Source of the DNA: Pelobates cultripes
Lineage: Eukaryota > Chordata > Amphibia > Anura > Pelobatidae
DNA: 64,000 bases
Assembly (NCBI GenBank): GCA_933207985.1
Contig: OW240917.1
Span: forward strand, 118,991,548 to 119,055,547
Reading direction: 5' to 3'
Shown: one piece after another, positions 25,569 through 36,776 of the stretch
Position numbering within the stretch: position 1 is the first letter of the stretch
Layout of the letters: every line of letters starts with the position of its first letter
Notes under the pieces: generated by a model
Seen by the model: only the letters and a program-made list of their open reading frames with translations
What the model was told of the DNA's origin: nothing
Database searches by the model: none
Position numbers and translations under genes: made by a program

Positions 25569-26115
25569 AGGAACACTATAGTCACCAAAGCAACTTTAGC
25601 TTAATGAAACAGTTTTGGTGTATAGATCATGAACCTGCATTCTCACTGCTAAATTCTCTGCCATTTAGGAGTTAAATCACTTTGTTTATGCACCCTAGTC
25701 ACACCTCCCTGCATGTGACTTGCACAGCCTTCCTTAATACTTCCTGTAAAGAGTCATCAAATGTTTATCCTTCCTTTATTGCAAGTTCTGTTTAATTAAG
25801 ATTGTCTTATCCCCGGCTATGTTAATAGCTTGCTAGACCCTGCAAGAGCCTCTTGTATGTGATTAAAGTTCAATTTACAGCGCAAGAGATACAATTGTTT
25901 AAGGTAAATTACATCTGATTGAAAGTAAAACCAGTTGTTTCTTGCAGGCTGTGTCAATCAGAGCCATGGGAGGTGTGGCAATCTCTGCATAAACAGAAAC
26001 AAAGGGATTTAACTACTAAATGGCAGTGAATTGAGCAATGAAACCTGAGAGGCATGATCTATACAGTAAAACTGCTTCATTAAGCCAAAGTTGTTTAGAT
26101 GACTATAGTGTCCCT
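25569..26115. mobile_element. TTAA-flanked MITE (CACTATAG family)
   Basis: Left end AGGAACACTATAGTCACC, right end GACTATAGTGTCCCT, terminal inverted repeats; TTAA at 25565-25568 and 26116-26119. The inner arms (TTTAGCTTAATGAAACAG and the complementary GCTTCATTAAGCCAAAG) extend the inverted repeat. No transposase. Confidence 0.88.
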
Positions 26116-26119
26116 TTAA

Positions 26120-27429
26120 CCCCACTTTGCCTTCTAACTTTTTCTATTAGTTACAGTGCAGAGATGCACATTTCTCTGAGAGAGCTCTAGTCCTCATTTA
26201 TCCAGAGAGGCTGTGAATGACCATCCCATTTTAATTTAAATAATTGTTGTATTTTAGGTATCACTGAAAAGCAATCTGTAAAGAAGGTTGTTGTGGACAT
26301 GAAACACATTCTAAAAATATAGCTGTCGGGATATAAACCAAACATTTCAACCTTATTGCCTCTGACCTGACTGGAAGTACTTCCAGTCATTTTGGTTAAA
26401 CAATGCCAGGAAAAAGATAAGACTTTAAAAATGATACCCCTGCGCTCACCTTTGCCTTAGACACAGAATAATTTATTGGTTTGCTGGGCATTCCAGAAGT
26501 GTCAGGATAGTCTAATACACAATAAACGGTAGACAAGCCAAATGTCATGGCATACAAAAGTCAGAATAGTCAAAGAACAAGCCATGGTCTAAATACACAA
26601 GAATCAATAGAAATGAGGCACGTGGGTATGTGCAGCATTGGAGCGTGCTCGCTGGGTCCAAGACCACGCTGAATAGGAGCAGTAAAGGCCTCTATTATAA
26701 TGTAATATACCGTGCACACATATGCAAGAGATCATGAGGTCAAGGGAAAATAAAGATTTCTCAGTTGTGAAAATAAATAAGAAACAATACAAAATTTCTG
26801 GACAATATACAGCAATTTTGAATTTTATTAAACTGCAAATTAAACATAACAGAATATTATTTTGTTAGGGAGAATAAGTAAAGAAAAATTGTTTATTTGA
26901 ATATTTATTCCCCAGGAGTAGCTTTCAGGTGAAAATCATCAGTGAAACTGGTTATCCATTGTCTGAACCTTGTTAAAATTATTTTAATGCATACAGCTGG
27001 TACCTAGTTACGTCAAAGGTATTGAACATATAGTAAGCCCTGTTGGAGATGTGGTGGCAAGTATGAGACAGTGGGCTTATTTATTTCATATAAAACTGTC
27101 ATGTTTCAAGAAAGAATCACACAATGTATGCCAACATTTCCAAAAAGGTTATTATAGGTGACTTGCATAATATATTTTTTTAAATCAGCAATTTTTGCCA
27201 AAATTGTTCAATTGAGTTTTAAATTCACTGCCATTTCAAATTTAGTAAATAAATAAATGTAGAGGCTACAGAAGGAAAAAAATGGGGAGAGCAGTACATC
27301 CCTTATCGGCAGATTATCAGTATTATTTACCCTTCTACCTGTAAAATCACAGCAGAAGCTTACAAGTACGCTAAATTCTGTTGCTTCATAGTATAGCTAT
27401 ATTCCACTATGTCCATATTCCACATTAGT
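26120..27429. other. Spacer, no gene recognised
   Basis: AT-rich, with short unrelated frames only. A segment at 26520-26800 resembles an unclassified dispersed repeat (GACAAGCCAAATGTCATGGC). Confidence 0.5.
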
Positions 27430-28694
27430 AAAAGCCCGACATTCCCTAATAACAATTACTCTTGAGATTGTACCGATCTCCAGTTGCTCCACAGCTCCCA
27501 AGTCTCAATGGCAGACGTTGTTGGGGGGAAGACACTGCAGTAGCATTTCTCACATATTTGTTGGGTGTCTAACTCTTTTAGGAGTACTGTACCTTCCCCT
27601 GTTGCACACCTCCAACATATAGAAGAAGAGTGGGAATAAATTCTGTGTATACGGGTTGGCACCATTTACCATCTGTATAGTACCTTTTTCTGTTGTTCTA
27701 TTAGAGTGGCACATTTGATCAATTTCTTAAGTGAGGTTATAATGGTTTCCCATTGATCACGGGAGATAGTACAGTGTAGTGTAGAATCAGCAAAGTGAAC
27801 ATAAGACCGGAGAAGCTGGTAATATTGGGGTGGGAGAGAGCCCTTGATAGCCATCTGTTCCCATCCCGACATATCCCCTTAGGCCTCATCCCGGGAATGG
27901 GTCTGTATTTTACATTTGTGTAAAAATGACTTTGATTGTGTATAGGAGAACTGTGAGGCCAGGTGCATGTGGTAGGATTGGAAAGTCCAGTAGCTTGTTT
28001 TGTTTCTGAATGTGGAAAAGGTGGGTGACACCCTTTTCTATCCACGGTTTTGCGTGAAAGGTTGGTATACAGTAGGTAATTGCCTTTATCGGAGTCGCTA
28101 CTGACAGGGGAGTAGAGCTTTCTAACTTTTTCCTGTTCATTTCCCAAATCCTCACTGCCAACTGTTTTTGCTCGGGACGTAATGCTATGTGTGGTCTGAA
28201 TTGTTTAGGTAGCCACAATATGATGGGGATCAAAGAGTTTCAGAGCCTGATTTTCCAGCAAAACCCATTGCGGTGGGTTTGTATTAAGAAAGTGGGGCAA
28301 AACCTATGCTAAAACCGCTGCCTAATAATATGCTTTCCGGAAAGGCTAATCCACCCTGGCATGCTGGTGCCTGCAATAACTTTCCCGACACCCTAGCCCT
28401 GCCTCCCCCCCACACAAACCTTGTCATTTATTTTTTAACTGCCTGAAAATATGAGAGTGGTAAGTGAATAGGGAGTGTACATAACAAATATTGGAGTCTT
28501 GGTAGAATGACCATTTTGATCATCACAATCCGTTCTGTCCATTGTTTCATATGTTGCTTACATTCATTCCATACTCTGACATAGTTTGCTGGGAAGCAAT
28601 CTATGGGGTGTCTTGTAAATGTCAGACCTAGGTATTTGTCAGAACCTGTCTGAATGCATTGCTGGATCCTTGCAGTTACTTCCGTGTTCGGCAA
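27430..28694 (-). pseudogene. L1 ORF2 C-terminal part (L1 copy B, distal piece)
   Basis: Minus strand from 28694: SDKYLGLTFTRHPIDCFPANY, MIKMVILPRLQYLLCTLPIH (post-RT thumb of L1), then KQLAVRIWEMN and the zinc-knuckle-like CWRCATGEGT near 27600, ending about 27456. Three frame breaks. It begins where the thumb should follow the RT, and the matching RT is found at 32117-34052, so the two are probably one L1 split by later insertions. Confidence 0.8.
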
Positions 28695-28924
28695 TTAACT
28701 CCGCCCAAGTGATGATGCGCGGCTTCCCTGCCATGGTGATTTCGCCTTGTGAGGGAAACGCTCATCTAAGCTCCTGATTCTCATTGGTCGTTACTTGAAT
28801 TAACTTTGTTCCTGCTTTCTCAAAAACTCCTAATTCAAAGATTCATCATCTCTCAAGTATTCTGGAAGGAAGGATTAACTACTGAAGATCTTCATCCTAA
28901 AAACAACCTGAATGCAAATAAGTA
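28695..28924. other. Unclassified sequence left of the TA-flanked element
   Basis: No coding features. Together with 30434-30552 and 31440-31860 it may be parts of one older insertion that split the L1 (inference from position and similar composition only). Confidence 0.35.
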
Positions 28925-29073
28925 CCGTATATACTCTACTCAAGTATAAGCCAACCCGAATATAAGCCGAGGCACCTAATTTTACCACAAAAAACAGGGA
29001 AAACTTGGGTGGGAAATGCAGCAGCTACTGGTAAATTTCAAAATAAAAATAGATACCAATAAAATTACATTAA

Positions 29074-29557
29074 AGGACCACTATAGTGCCAGGAAAACAT
29101 ACTCGTTTTCCTGGCACTATAGTGCCCTGAGGGTGCCCCTACCCTCAGGGTTCCACTCCCGCCCGGCTCTGGAAGGGGGAAAGGGGTTAAAACTTACCTT
29201 TTTCCAGCGCTGGGCGGGGAGCTCTCCTCCTCTGATCCTCCTCTTCTCCTCCCATGCGGCTGAATGCGCACGCGCGGCAAGAGCTGCGCGCGCATTCAGC
29301 CGGTCACATAGGAAAACATTCATAATGCTTTCCTATGGACGCTGGCGTGCTCTCACTGTGAAAATCACAGTGAGAAGCACGCAAGCGCCTCTAGTGGCTG
29401 TCAATGAGACAGCCACTAGAGGAAATAGGGGAAGGCTTAACCCATTCATAAACATAGCAGTTTCTCTGAAACTGCTATGTTTATGAAAAAAAGGGTTAAC
29501 CCTAGCTGGACCTGGCACCCATTAAGCTGAAGTGGTCTGGGTGCATAGAGTGGTCCT
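29074..29557. mobile_element. TTAA-flanked MITE nested in the TA-flanked element
   Basis: Left end AGGACCACTATAGTGCCAGG, right end ATAGAGTGGTCCT; TTAA at 29070-29073 and 29558-29561. Internal foldbacks AACATAGCAGTTTCTCTGAA / GAAACTGCTATGTTTATG and TCACTGTGAAAATCACAGTGA. It lies wholly inside 28925-30431, so it is the younger insertion. Confidence 0.85.
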
Positions 29558-29599
29558 TTAATTGAGGCATCAGTAGGTTAAATGTTTTTGAATATTTAT

Positions 29600-29950
29600 T
29601 TACAGTGTGTGTATATAATGAATGCAGTGTGTGTGTGTGTGTGTTTGTGTAGTGTGTATATAATGAATGCAGTGTGTGTGTTTGTGTAGTATGTGTGTAT
29701 AATGAATACAGAGTGTGTGTGTGTGTATGTGTGTATTTAGTGAATACGGAATGTGTGTGTTTGTGTGAATGCAGTGTGTGTGTATATAATGAATGCAGTG
29801 ATTGTGTATATAATGCAGAGTGTGTGTTTGTGTGAATGCAGTGTGTATATAATGAATGCAGTGTGTGTATATATAACGCAGAGTGTGTGTGTGTTTGTGT
29901 GAATGCAGTGTGTGTGCATATAATGCAGAGTGTGTTTGTGTATTGTGTGC
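29600..29950. repeat. TG-rich microsatellite with AATGAATGCAGTGTG units
   Basis: Runs of (TG)n interrupted by repeated ATATAATGAATGCAG segments over about 350 bp. Frames encoding His/Thr-rich peptides on the minus strand are artefacts of this repeat. Confidence 0.9.
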
Positions 29951-30116
29951 AAACTGGGTGGGGGGAGGGCATTTTTATTATTTTCATATTTTTATTTATT
30001 ATTTAAATATTTATTTTTTTTACTTTTTTTTTTAGTCCCCCCTCCCTGCTTCATACTTGGCCAGGGAGGGGGGATATGTCAATCCCTGGTGGTCCAGTGT
30101 CATGCACTGAGCAGTG

Positions 30117-30271
30117 AGGGGGGCCCGCAGCAAGCTGTTACTTACCTTTCCAGCAGCTCCCTTTAGCTCCCCTGCGTAAATCTCGCGGTCTGCTCTGACG
30201 GCCGCGGGACTCGCGAGATTTAGACAGGGGAGCTGCTGGGAAGGTAAGTAACAGCTCCTGCGGGCCCCCCC
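30117..30271. repeat. GC-rich foldback in the TA-flanked element
   Basis: Arm GGGGGGCCCGCAGCAAGCTG followed by TTACTTACCTTTCCAGCAGC is mirrored by GCTGCTGGGAAGGTAAGTAA followed by CAGCTCCTGCGGGCCCCCC. The arms are about 70 nt and imperfect around a short centre near 30190-30200. Confidence 0.8.
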
Positions 30272-30552
30272 ACAGGACCGACCGGGTTTGTCATGAGCCC
30301 AGCGGTCCTGGTCTGTATTATGGAAATGTAAGTTGCCATAATACAGACCCTCACACGAGTATAAGCTGAGAGGGGCCTTTTCAGCGTAAAAAATGTGCTG
30401 AAAAACTTGATTTATACTCGAGTATATACGGTATATCTTACTTTCTTTGAAGTATCTCCTGCTTTCACCTTCTGGCTAACTATTGCTGCAGGCTGCAATT
30501 AACTCTTTAGTTTCATTTCTACAACTGACTCCTCAATGTATCACTGATATTC

Positions 30553-31400
30553 AGTGGTGTATCCTGGATTTGTGCTGCCATAGGCAGGACAAAACTCAGG
30601 AACCCCCGCCTCCTCCCCCCCTTCCCCGCCACCCAAACCTTCCCCCCTGCTCTGCCTTCTAAATACACACACTTTCACTGACAGATACGCGTTCACTAGC
30701 TAACAGACACACACACTCACAGACACACACTAACAGGCAAACACACTGACACACACACACTAACAGGCAAACACACACACACACTAACAGGCGAACAGAA
30801 ACACACTAACAGACACACACACACTAACATACACACACACACTGACACACACACTAACAGACACACACACTGACACACACACACACTGACACACACACAC
30901 TAACAGACACACACACTAACAGACACACACACTGACACACACTGACACACACTGACACACACACACTAACAGACACACACACTAACAGACACACACTAAC
31001 AGACACACACACTAACATACTCACTTGTGTTTTTTTTTAATTTTTTTATTTAACCCCCTTCCTCTCCTTGGGGTGCAGTGGCTGCTGGGCAGGCGGGCGG
31101 GTGCTGGGCGACTGGCGAGGGAGCACTTCCCCTGAGGGCTCTGCTCAGCTCCCTCGCGCGCCGCCCGCAGAGTGAGGCTGGGAGCCGGAATATGACGCCA
31201 TCTTCCGGCTCCCAGCCTCACTCTACGGGCGGCGCGTGAGGGAGCTGAGCGCTCAGGGGAAGTGCTCCCTCGCCAGCCGCCTGCCCAGCATGTCAGTTAG
31301 CCGTGAGACTAACCAAGACATTTGTCCTGGGAATTTGGGGGCGACTTTTTTTGCCGCCCCCTGAAAAATGCCGCCCAAGGCAAATGCCTTGTTTGCCTCG
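30553..31400. mobile_element. Truncated hAT-like element with AC microsatellite and large palindrome
   Basis: Starts CAGTGGTGTATCCTGG, a hAT-type terminus; the expected mirror right end is absent. Includes about 360 bp of (AC)n with CACACTAACAGA units (30660-31020) and the palindrome at 31112-31276. Near the end, GCCGCCCCCTGAAAAATGCC resembles the subterminal part of such elements. Ends are uncertain. Confidence 0.45.
31112..31276. repeat. Large GC-rich palindrome (arms 79 and 74 nt, 12-nt centre)
   Basis: Left arm 31112-31190 starts CTGGCGAGGGAGCACTTCCC; right arm 31203-31276 ends with its reverse complement. Spacer TATGACGCCATC. The arms differ by a 5-nt indel and a few substitutions. Confidence 0.92.
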
Positions 31401-31438
31401 CGGCTAACTGACATGCTGGGCGGGCGGCTGGCGAGGGA
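31266..31438. repeat. 38-bp inverted duplication
   Basis: 31266-31303 (contains CAGCATGTCAGTTAGCCG) recurs inverted at 31401-31438 (contains CGGCTAACTGACATGCTG) with one mismatch. The first copy overlaps the right arm of the palindrome above, so the region has been rearranged more than once. Confidence 0.85.
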
Positions 31439-31439
31439 T

Positions 31440-31989
31440 ATTGATTAGTAAGCCTGCTACAATACACTCCATGGACATTGTTTAATATTGCATATTGCCT
31501 TTGGACATTATCACTAATAGCAAGCCTCCTCTCTTTAATTATTGGGGACTAATTCTCAGCTATTGTTGCTGCTTATGTCAAACCTCTGCGGAGATTGTTT
31601 ACTTCTGCCTGCTTCTGCTTCGACACTAATACTGTGGACATTAATTGCTTTTGCTTGTTACGATCTCTGCTGAAGAACTACAGATCTTGCTTATAGTACC
31701 TGCTACTATATCTGCCATTATACCTATTCTAATCCTGCAAAAGATACTTCAGATGCTTCTTTACTTCTGCATATTATGCCAATGACCTAATGCTACTTGT
31801 TTAATTGTATTGTATAGCTGAGAGTTAAAGTCTCTCACACTTTATTTGGATGAAATTAAAGACTTCTAAACCAAGAGTAATCAATTTCTCCCTTTAAATT
31901 CTTAAAGGCACAGTTACAACGTATTTCTGCAGTTGTGTTCAACAAAAAGTTCCTCTTTTTGAAAGTCATAACAGTATTTAAGGTTATCC
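31440..31989. other. Unclassified spacer
   Basis: TTCTGCTTC/ACTTCTGC-like words recur, but there is no coding match until L1 sequence resumes near 31990. No gene recognised. Confidence 0.4.
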
Positions 31990-32675
31990 AACCACCACTC
32001 AAATGGGTAGTTTCTTTTTGAGATTTGTTAACACTTGGGTGTCTTAAACCCAATGCTTGGATTTTGCAAGTATTAAGCAAATAGTAGGACATAGTCCCAT
32101 ATTCTTTTATTAGTGCTTATATGTGTGGCAACGATTCCTCTGGTTTGGAAATGTATAAAAGGATATCATCTGCGAATGTGCTAATTTTTATGTCACGGCC
32201 ATTAAGATCTATCCCATGTATAGCAGGGTGTTTTCTAATTGTGCACAGGAGGGGCTCCAAGGCCAGAACATATATCAGTGGGGAGAAAGGGCATCCCTGT
32301 CTTGTGCCATTTGTGATCGGGAATGGCGTAGAGAGGAAACCTGATTGCATTACTTTAGCTGTAGACTATAATGCGAAGATTTGTTGTTGTTGAGGGGAAG
32401 CCATACTGTATTAAAGCTTGTTTCAGGAAGGACCAGCCGAGGCGGTCAAACGCTTTTTCAGTGTCTAAAGCCAACAGTAGGCCGCCCCGACCAGCCCTTG
32501 GAGCTTTTCCAGTACGAGCGACAATTTCCTGGTATTATCAAGGCCCTGCCTCCCTGCCAAGAAACCAGTTTGATCATCCCTGATCAGTAAAGGGAGAAAA
32601 GGGCTTAGTCTGGTGGCTATGATTTTTGCATAGATTTTCGCATCCGTATTAAGCAGGGAGATGGGTCTGAAATTA

Positions 32676-32714
<39 letters not shown>

Positions 32715-34060
32715 GATATTTATAGATATCTATATTTATAGATATAGATATATGATATTTCTTACATTGGTCAGGTTTTTTTGTCCGGTTTGGGTAGTGT
32801 TACTATGGTGGCGAGTAGCATTTCTGGGGGGAGTGATCCTACCTCAGTGGCCTTATGATATACTTTTAGCAGGTGAGGGGTCAATATGTCTGCCAATTTT
32901 TTGTAATAGGCATTGGGTAATTGCATTAAGGACTTTGTTTAACGTAATTGGTGGGAGCAGACAATCCGCTTGGGCCTGGCCAATCAGGGGAAGTCCCAGT
33001 TGTTCCAAGTAACCTTTTATGAGACCGTCCTCAAATAGAGCGACCGCTCTTCCTTATTTTGGGTCGTAAGCAACTTTTTTTTGTTTATGGCATTCCAATA
33101 GACTGGATTGGTGTTTCTTTTTAATATGCGTTGAGCGTCTAATAAAATGACCCCTCACCACTGTCTTATGGGCAGACCACACTGTGAGGTCCGATGAGTC
33201 CCCAGTAGCATTATTAGAAAAGTATTCTTTGAGTTTCTCCAGTATCTGATCTACAAATGCTCTATCTTGTAGTAGAGACTAGTTGAATTTCCAAGAGCCC
33301 TTTCCTTTAAATTGATAGGTATCGAATAGTTCAAGAAACACTGGGCCGTGGTGCGACCAGGACATATCTCCCGTTTGGCTGGCAGATAGCCGTGCTAATG
33401 TAATATTGTCTATATAAAAAGTGTCAATGTGAGTGTAGGTGTTGTGGACCCTAGAGTAAAATGAGTAGTCTCGGTCAGAAAGGTGTAGCACTCTCCATCC
33501 ATCATGGAGGTTGTAAAAGGAAATTGTGAGCTAAAGTTTTGCATAAGGTCTGTAACCTCTCTTTCCTCCTGCCCGTCGGCGTTGCTGTGGTGTCTAAGGC
33601 AGGAGATTGGATAAAGTTGAAATCGCCACCAAGCATCAATCCTCCTTGTTTATATTTGTCAACTTTTAGCAGTAGGTTCTTAAGGAAGGCAGAGGGATTG
33701 CCATTTGGGAAACAGACATACTAGGGTATACTGAATATTGTTAAAAAGGCCCAAAATAATAATGTAACTCCCCTTTGGGTCTATGAAGCTCCCCTGTAAT
33801 GTAAATGCCACATCTTAATGCATAAGGATAGAGACTACTTTTGTTTTGGAGTGCATGGTATTGGTATTGAGTTGGGAAAACCTTAGTGAAGATAGCCAGT
33901 ACCCTGGATTTTTTAAAGTGTGTTTCCTGGATGCATGCAATATCTACCGTATGTTTCCTAAGATCCTGCAGCAGGATTCTCCGTTTACATGGGGAATTCA
34001 GCACCTTGACATTATATGACACTATTTTCATTACAATAGAGATCTGACACATTAAACTTT
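31990..34060 (-). pseudogene. L1 ORF2, endonuclease and RT remnants (L1 copy B, proximal piece)
   Basis: Minus strand: endonuclease start MKIVSYNVKVLNSP with CIQETHF (catalytic Glu motif) at 34031-33920, endonuclease end MSWSHHGPVFLELF near 33330 (the usual SDH reads SHH), linker, and RT NGTRQGCPFSPLIYVLALEP with STFADDILLY near 32290-32150, then IKEYGT. An (ATT)n run at 32680-32713 is embedded. Several frame breaks. The C-terminal continuation is most likely at 27430-28694. Confidence 0.85.
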
Positions 34061-34155
34061 AGTAGGTTAACTTTCAATCCCATACGGCAAGACCCTCATG
34101 CCATAGGCGAGGATCGGTAGAGCTCACTGACTGACCATAAGGTGTTGGTCTATAG
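34061..34155 (-). other. L1 copy B sequence upstream of ORF2
   Basis: About 95 bp between the presumed ORF2 start and the hAT target duplication. It carries no coding match; it is taken as L1 inter-ORF sequence because the hAT interrupts it. Confidence 0.35.
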
Positions 34156-35730
34156 CAGGGGTAGGCAACCTACGGCACGAGTGCCATGCATGGCACTCAA
34201 GGTGTCTTTGCACGGCACTCAAGGCTGCTAGAGCCAAACAGGCTCTGTCCTATCAGAAGTCCCAGTGAAACTTCAGATATTTGCTTATACGAAAAGGTAG
34301 TGAAGGACAAGCCTCAATTTTTGCATGGCAGCAAGTAGAGGAAGTAATCTCAGATCAATTTCTCCCAGTACTTGTGCATGGGAATCCACACTGTAGTAGA
34401 GCAGCCCGCAGCTGCTGTTGCAGCTCCTGTCCTTGACCTGTACCTGGCCAACATGGTCTCACAGGAACCCAGGGAAGTCACCCACACTCACTGGCGTACA
34501 TATAACGGTCGCAGGGGTCGCAGGTGCGACCGGGCCCATCACGCCAGGGGGCCCGGCCACCCTGCAGACCCCTGCAACTGGGTGCCCGCCATCATCATTT
34601 GCAGCCCCGGCCCACGTGGCAAGCCGCCGGGGCCGCATGTTAAGGTGCCCATGCGGGTATGGATTTTGAGGGGGCTCAGTCAGCGCTGGGCACTTTAACA
34701 GCTCGACCAGGCCCCCTGTGATGAGATCATCACATGCTGGGAGGAAGTGACTCCCCATCACTCCACCAAGCTATCACTGAGAGCCCGTGCAGGAGGAAGT
34801 ACAGGGAGTCAGAGTGGGAACTATGACTCCCATCAACCTGAGCCACCAGTGGACCCCTCCTGCACTTAAAAGGTAGTAAACAGGAGGGTGACTTAAATAT
34901 TGTGTGTGTGTTTGTATGTATGTATGTGTCATTGTATGTATGTCTTGTGTGTGTCTGTCTGTATGTGTCTGTTTATCTGTCTGTATGTATGTGTGTGTGT
35001 GCCTATGTGTATGTGTGTCTGTATGTATGTGTGTCTGTCTGTTTGTATGTATGTATGTGTTGTGTGTGTGTATGTATGTGTCTGTAACTGTCTGTATGTA
35101 TGTGTCGTGTGTGTATGTCTGTGTCTGTGTGTGTGTGTCTCTGTATGTATGTATGTATGTGTGTGTCTGTCGAAGTGGGGCATTAGAGGGGGGGGGCCAA
35201 TGGATCAGTTTTGCACCGGGGCCCCATGGGTTGTGTGTAGGCCACTGCCTACACTGCTAGATATACACAGAAATGCAGAAAAACCCTCCCCTCATACAAA
35301 TAATACGAACAGACCGCACACAAACATACACACAATCCGCACATACTCAACACCACTAGCAATCCACATACATGCACACAACCCCACATGCAATCTCTTA
35401 CATACAATACCCCAAACAGTCCCACACATACACACACTACCAAACACACAATGTGACAAATCCATCCACACACACACAAACTTCCACAAGCAGCCCCCAT
35501 GCACAGCCCACATTCATAGGTATCATACACAATACCATAATCTACTCCTGAACATATACTATAATAGCTCATATACGCACAAATACAACAATACAAAGCA
35601 ACCACAGTATAAATAAAACAAGCAGAATACGGCAGCATACACACCTCAATTTAAAAAAATAGGACCGACACGCTACTGAACATCACAATTCTATTTCGGC
35701 ACACTGCTGCTAAAAGGTTGCCTACTCCTG
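34156..35730. mobile_element. Non-autonomous hAT transposon, copy 2 (hosts a nested hAT)
   Basis: Left end CAGGGGTAGGCAACCTACGG, right end AAAGGTTGCCTACTCCTG. Perfect 8-bp target duplication GTCTATAG at 34148-34155 and 35731-35738. Same family as 13734-14417. It is longer because it keeps an internal segment missing in copy 1 (about 34190-34250) and contains a nested element at 34489-35247. Confidence 0.92.
34489..35247. mobile_element. Second hAT family nested inside hAT copy 2
   Basis: Left end CACTGGCGTAC, right end GTAGGCCACTG, imperfect inverted repeats. Flanks CCCACACT (34481-34488) and CCTACACT (35248-35255) match at 7 of 8 bases, and copy 1 at 13734 has the uninterrupted site CCCACACTGCTAG. 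Interior: GGTCGCAGGTGCGACCGGGC, and a TG/TATG microsatellite at 34900-35170. No transposase. Confidence 0.9.
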
Positions 35731-35738
35731 GTCTATAG

Positions 35739-36277
35739 TATCCAGTACTGTAAGTACTGCTGTAAGTTGAGTCTAGGTATCGTAGGGTGTGATTAAATCT
35801 CTTAAGGAAGTTGTAACCCCTAAGGGGAGAAGAGAGGAAGTCAGGTCCTAAATAGGTGACCTTAGGGAGGGAGGCGCAAGGGGCGGAGTAAGAACAGAAG
35901 GGTAATAAGCCCTATCTGGCTCATAGGAGTTGAGCCTTGTTGCGCCGACATGGGGTCAAGCACAACTTTTGGGAGTGGTGGCCATGAGACACTCTGTCAT
36001 AGAGGATTTCTCACTGATGACAGAATACTGGAGCAGTTAAACGGTTTGAAACTTGTGCAAAGTCAACAACTGGTAATATAGTAAAAAATGTGGGTTTCGT
36101 TCACATAATATACATCTGGAATCCATCAACCTTGTCTTTCTCTAACATGGGTCATAACGCAATAAATGACCTTATGTTTATAGTAATTTTTTTAATTTTA
36201 TTAGAATTTCTTAGAAATTTAGCTAGACGTCCTGGATATTAGGTCACATAGCCTGCAGAGTACCAAAGGGTTCCCCA
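35739..36277. other. Unassigned sequence right of hAT copy 2
   Basis: Probably upstream (inter-ORF or ORF1) remains of L1 copy B or other spacer; no coding motif seen. Confidence 0.35.
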
Positions 36278-36441
36278 AGTTATCACATTGGGCAGAGTCG
36301 TCATCTAACCATAACGCTATCTCTCCTACCAGTAGGAGGACCCGTGAGATAATATAACCAGTTATCACATTGGGCAGAGTCGTCATCTAACCATAACGCT
36401 ATCTCTCCTACCAGTAGGAGGACCCGTGAGATAATATAACC
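36278..36441. repeat. Perfect 82-bp tandem duplication
   Basis: 36278-36359 and 36360-36441 are identical (each starts AGTTATCACATTGGGCAG and ends AGATAATATAACC). No other copies are adjacent. Confidence 0.95.
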
Positions 36442-36776
36442 AGTAATAAAGGTATTCTTGACCTTATGTAGGTTTTGTTATATACATTACTAAAGAACAT
36501 CTATGCTAGAGACTAACAGGAATAACAAGTTTCCAATAAATATTTACAGAAGCATGATATTGGCTTACATACAAATCTTCCACGGCGTCATCAGGCCGTC
36601 TCACTTAACAGACCAGTACTGAGCCATTCTATATATCATACTTTGAATATTACAGCATCAAACACTTAAATACTTGTTAAACATATGTACAAATATACAT
36701 GACATTAAACAATACTATCTGCAGAGTCGGTTAAAGGGGGGAGTTCTGTCTGTGCTCAGGTGTTATTTTAAATTTA
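36442..36776. other. Spacer
   Basis: Nothing recognised in this stretch between the 82-bp duplication and the L1 3' end. Confidence 0.5.

Larger units (their letters stand above)
28925..30431. mobile_element. TA-flanked DNA element with CCGTATATACTC termini
   Basis: Left end CCGTATATACTC, right end GAGTATATACGG, exact 12-bp inverted repeats with TA on each side (28923-28924 and 30432-30433). Subterminal AGTATAAGCCAACCC on the left and TTTATACTCGAG on the right extend the match loosely. A TA duplication suggests a Tc1/mariner-like or other TA-targeting transposase. It is enlarged by a nested TTAA MITE, a TG microsatellite and a GC-rich foldback. Confidence 0.8.

Noticed and set aside
29502..29987. 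161-codon minus-strand His/Thr-rich frame
   Set aside because: Translation of TG microsatellite inside a DNA element.
34900..35644. 238-codon + frame and 131-codon minus frame
   Set aside because: TGTATG microsatellite and hAT MITE interior; no transposase motifs.
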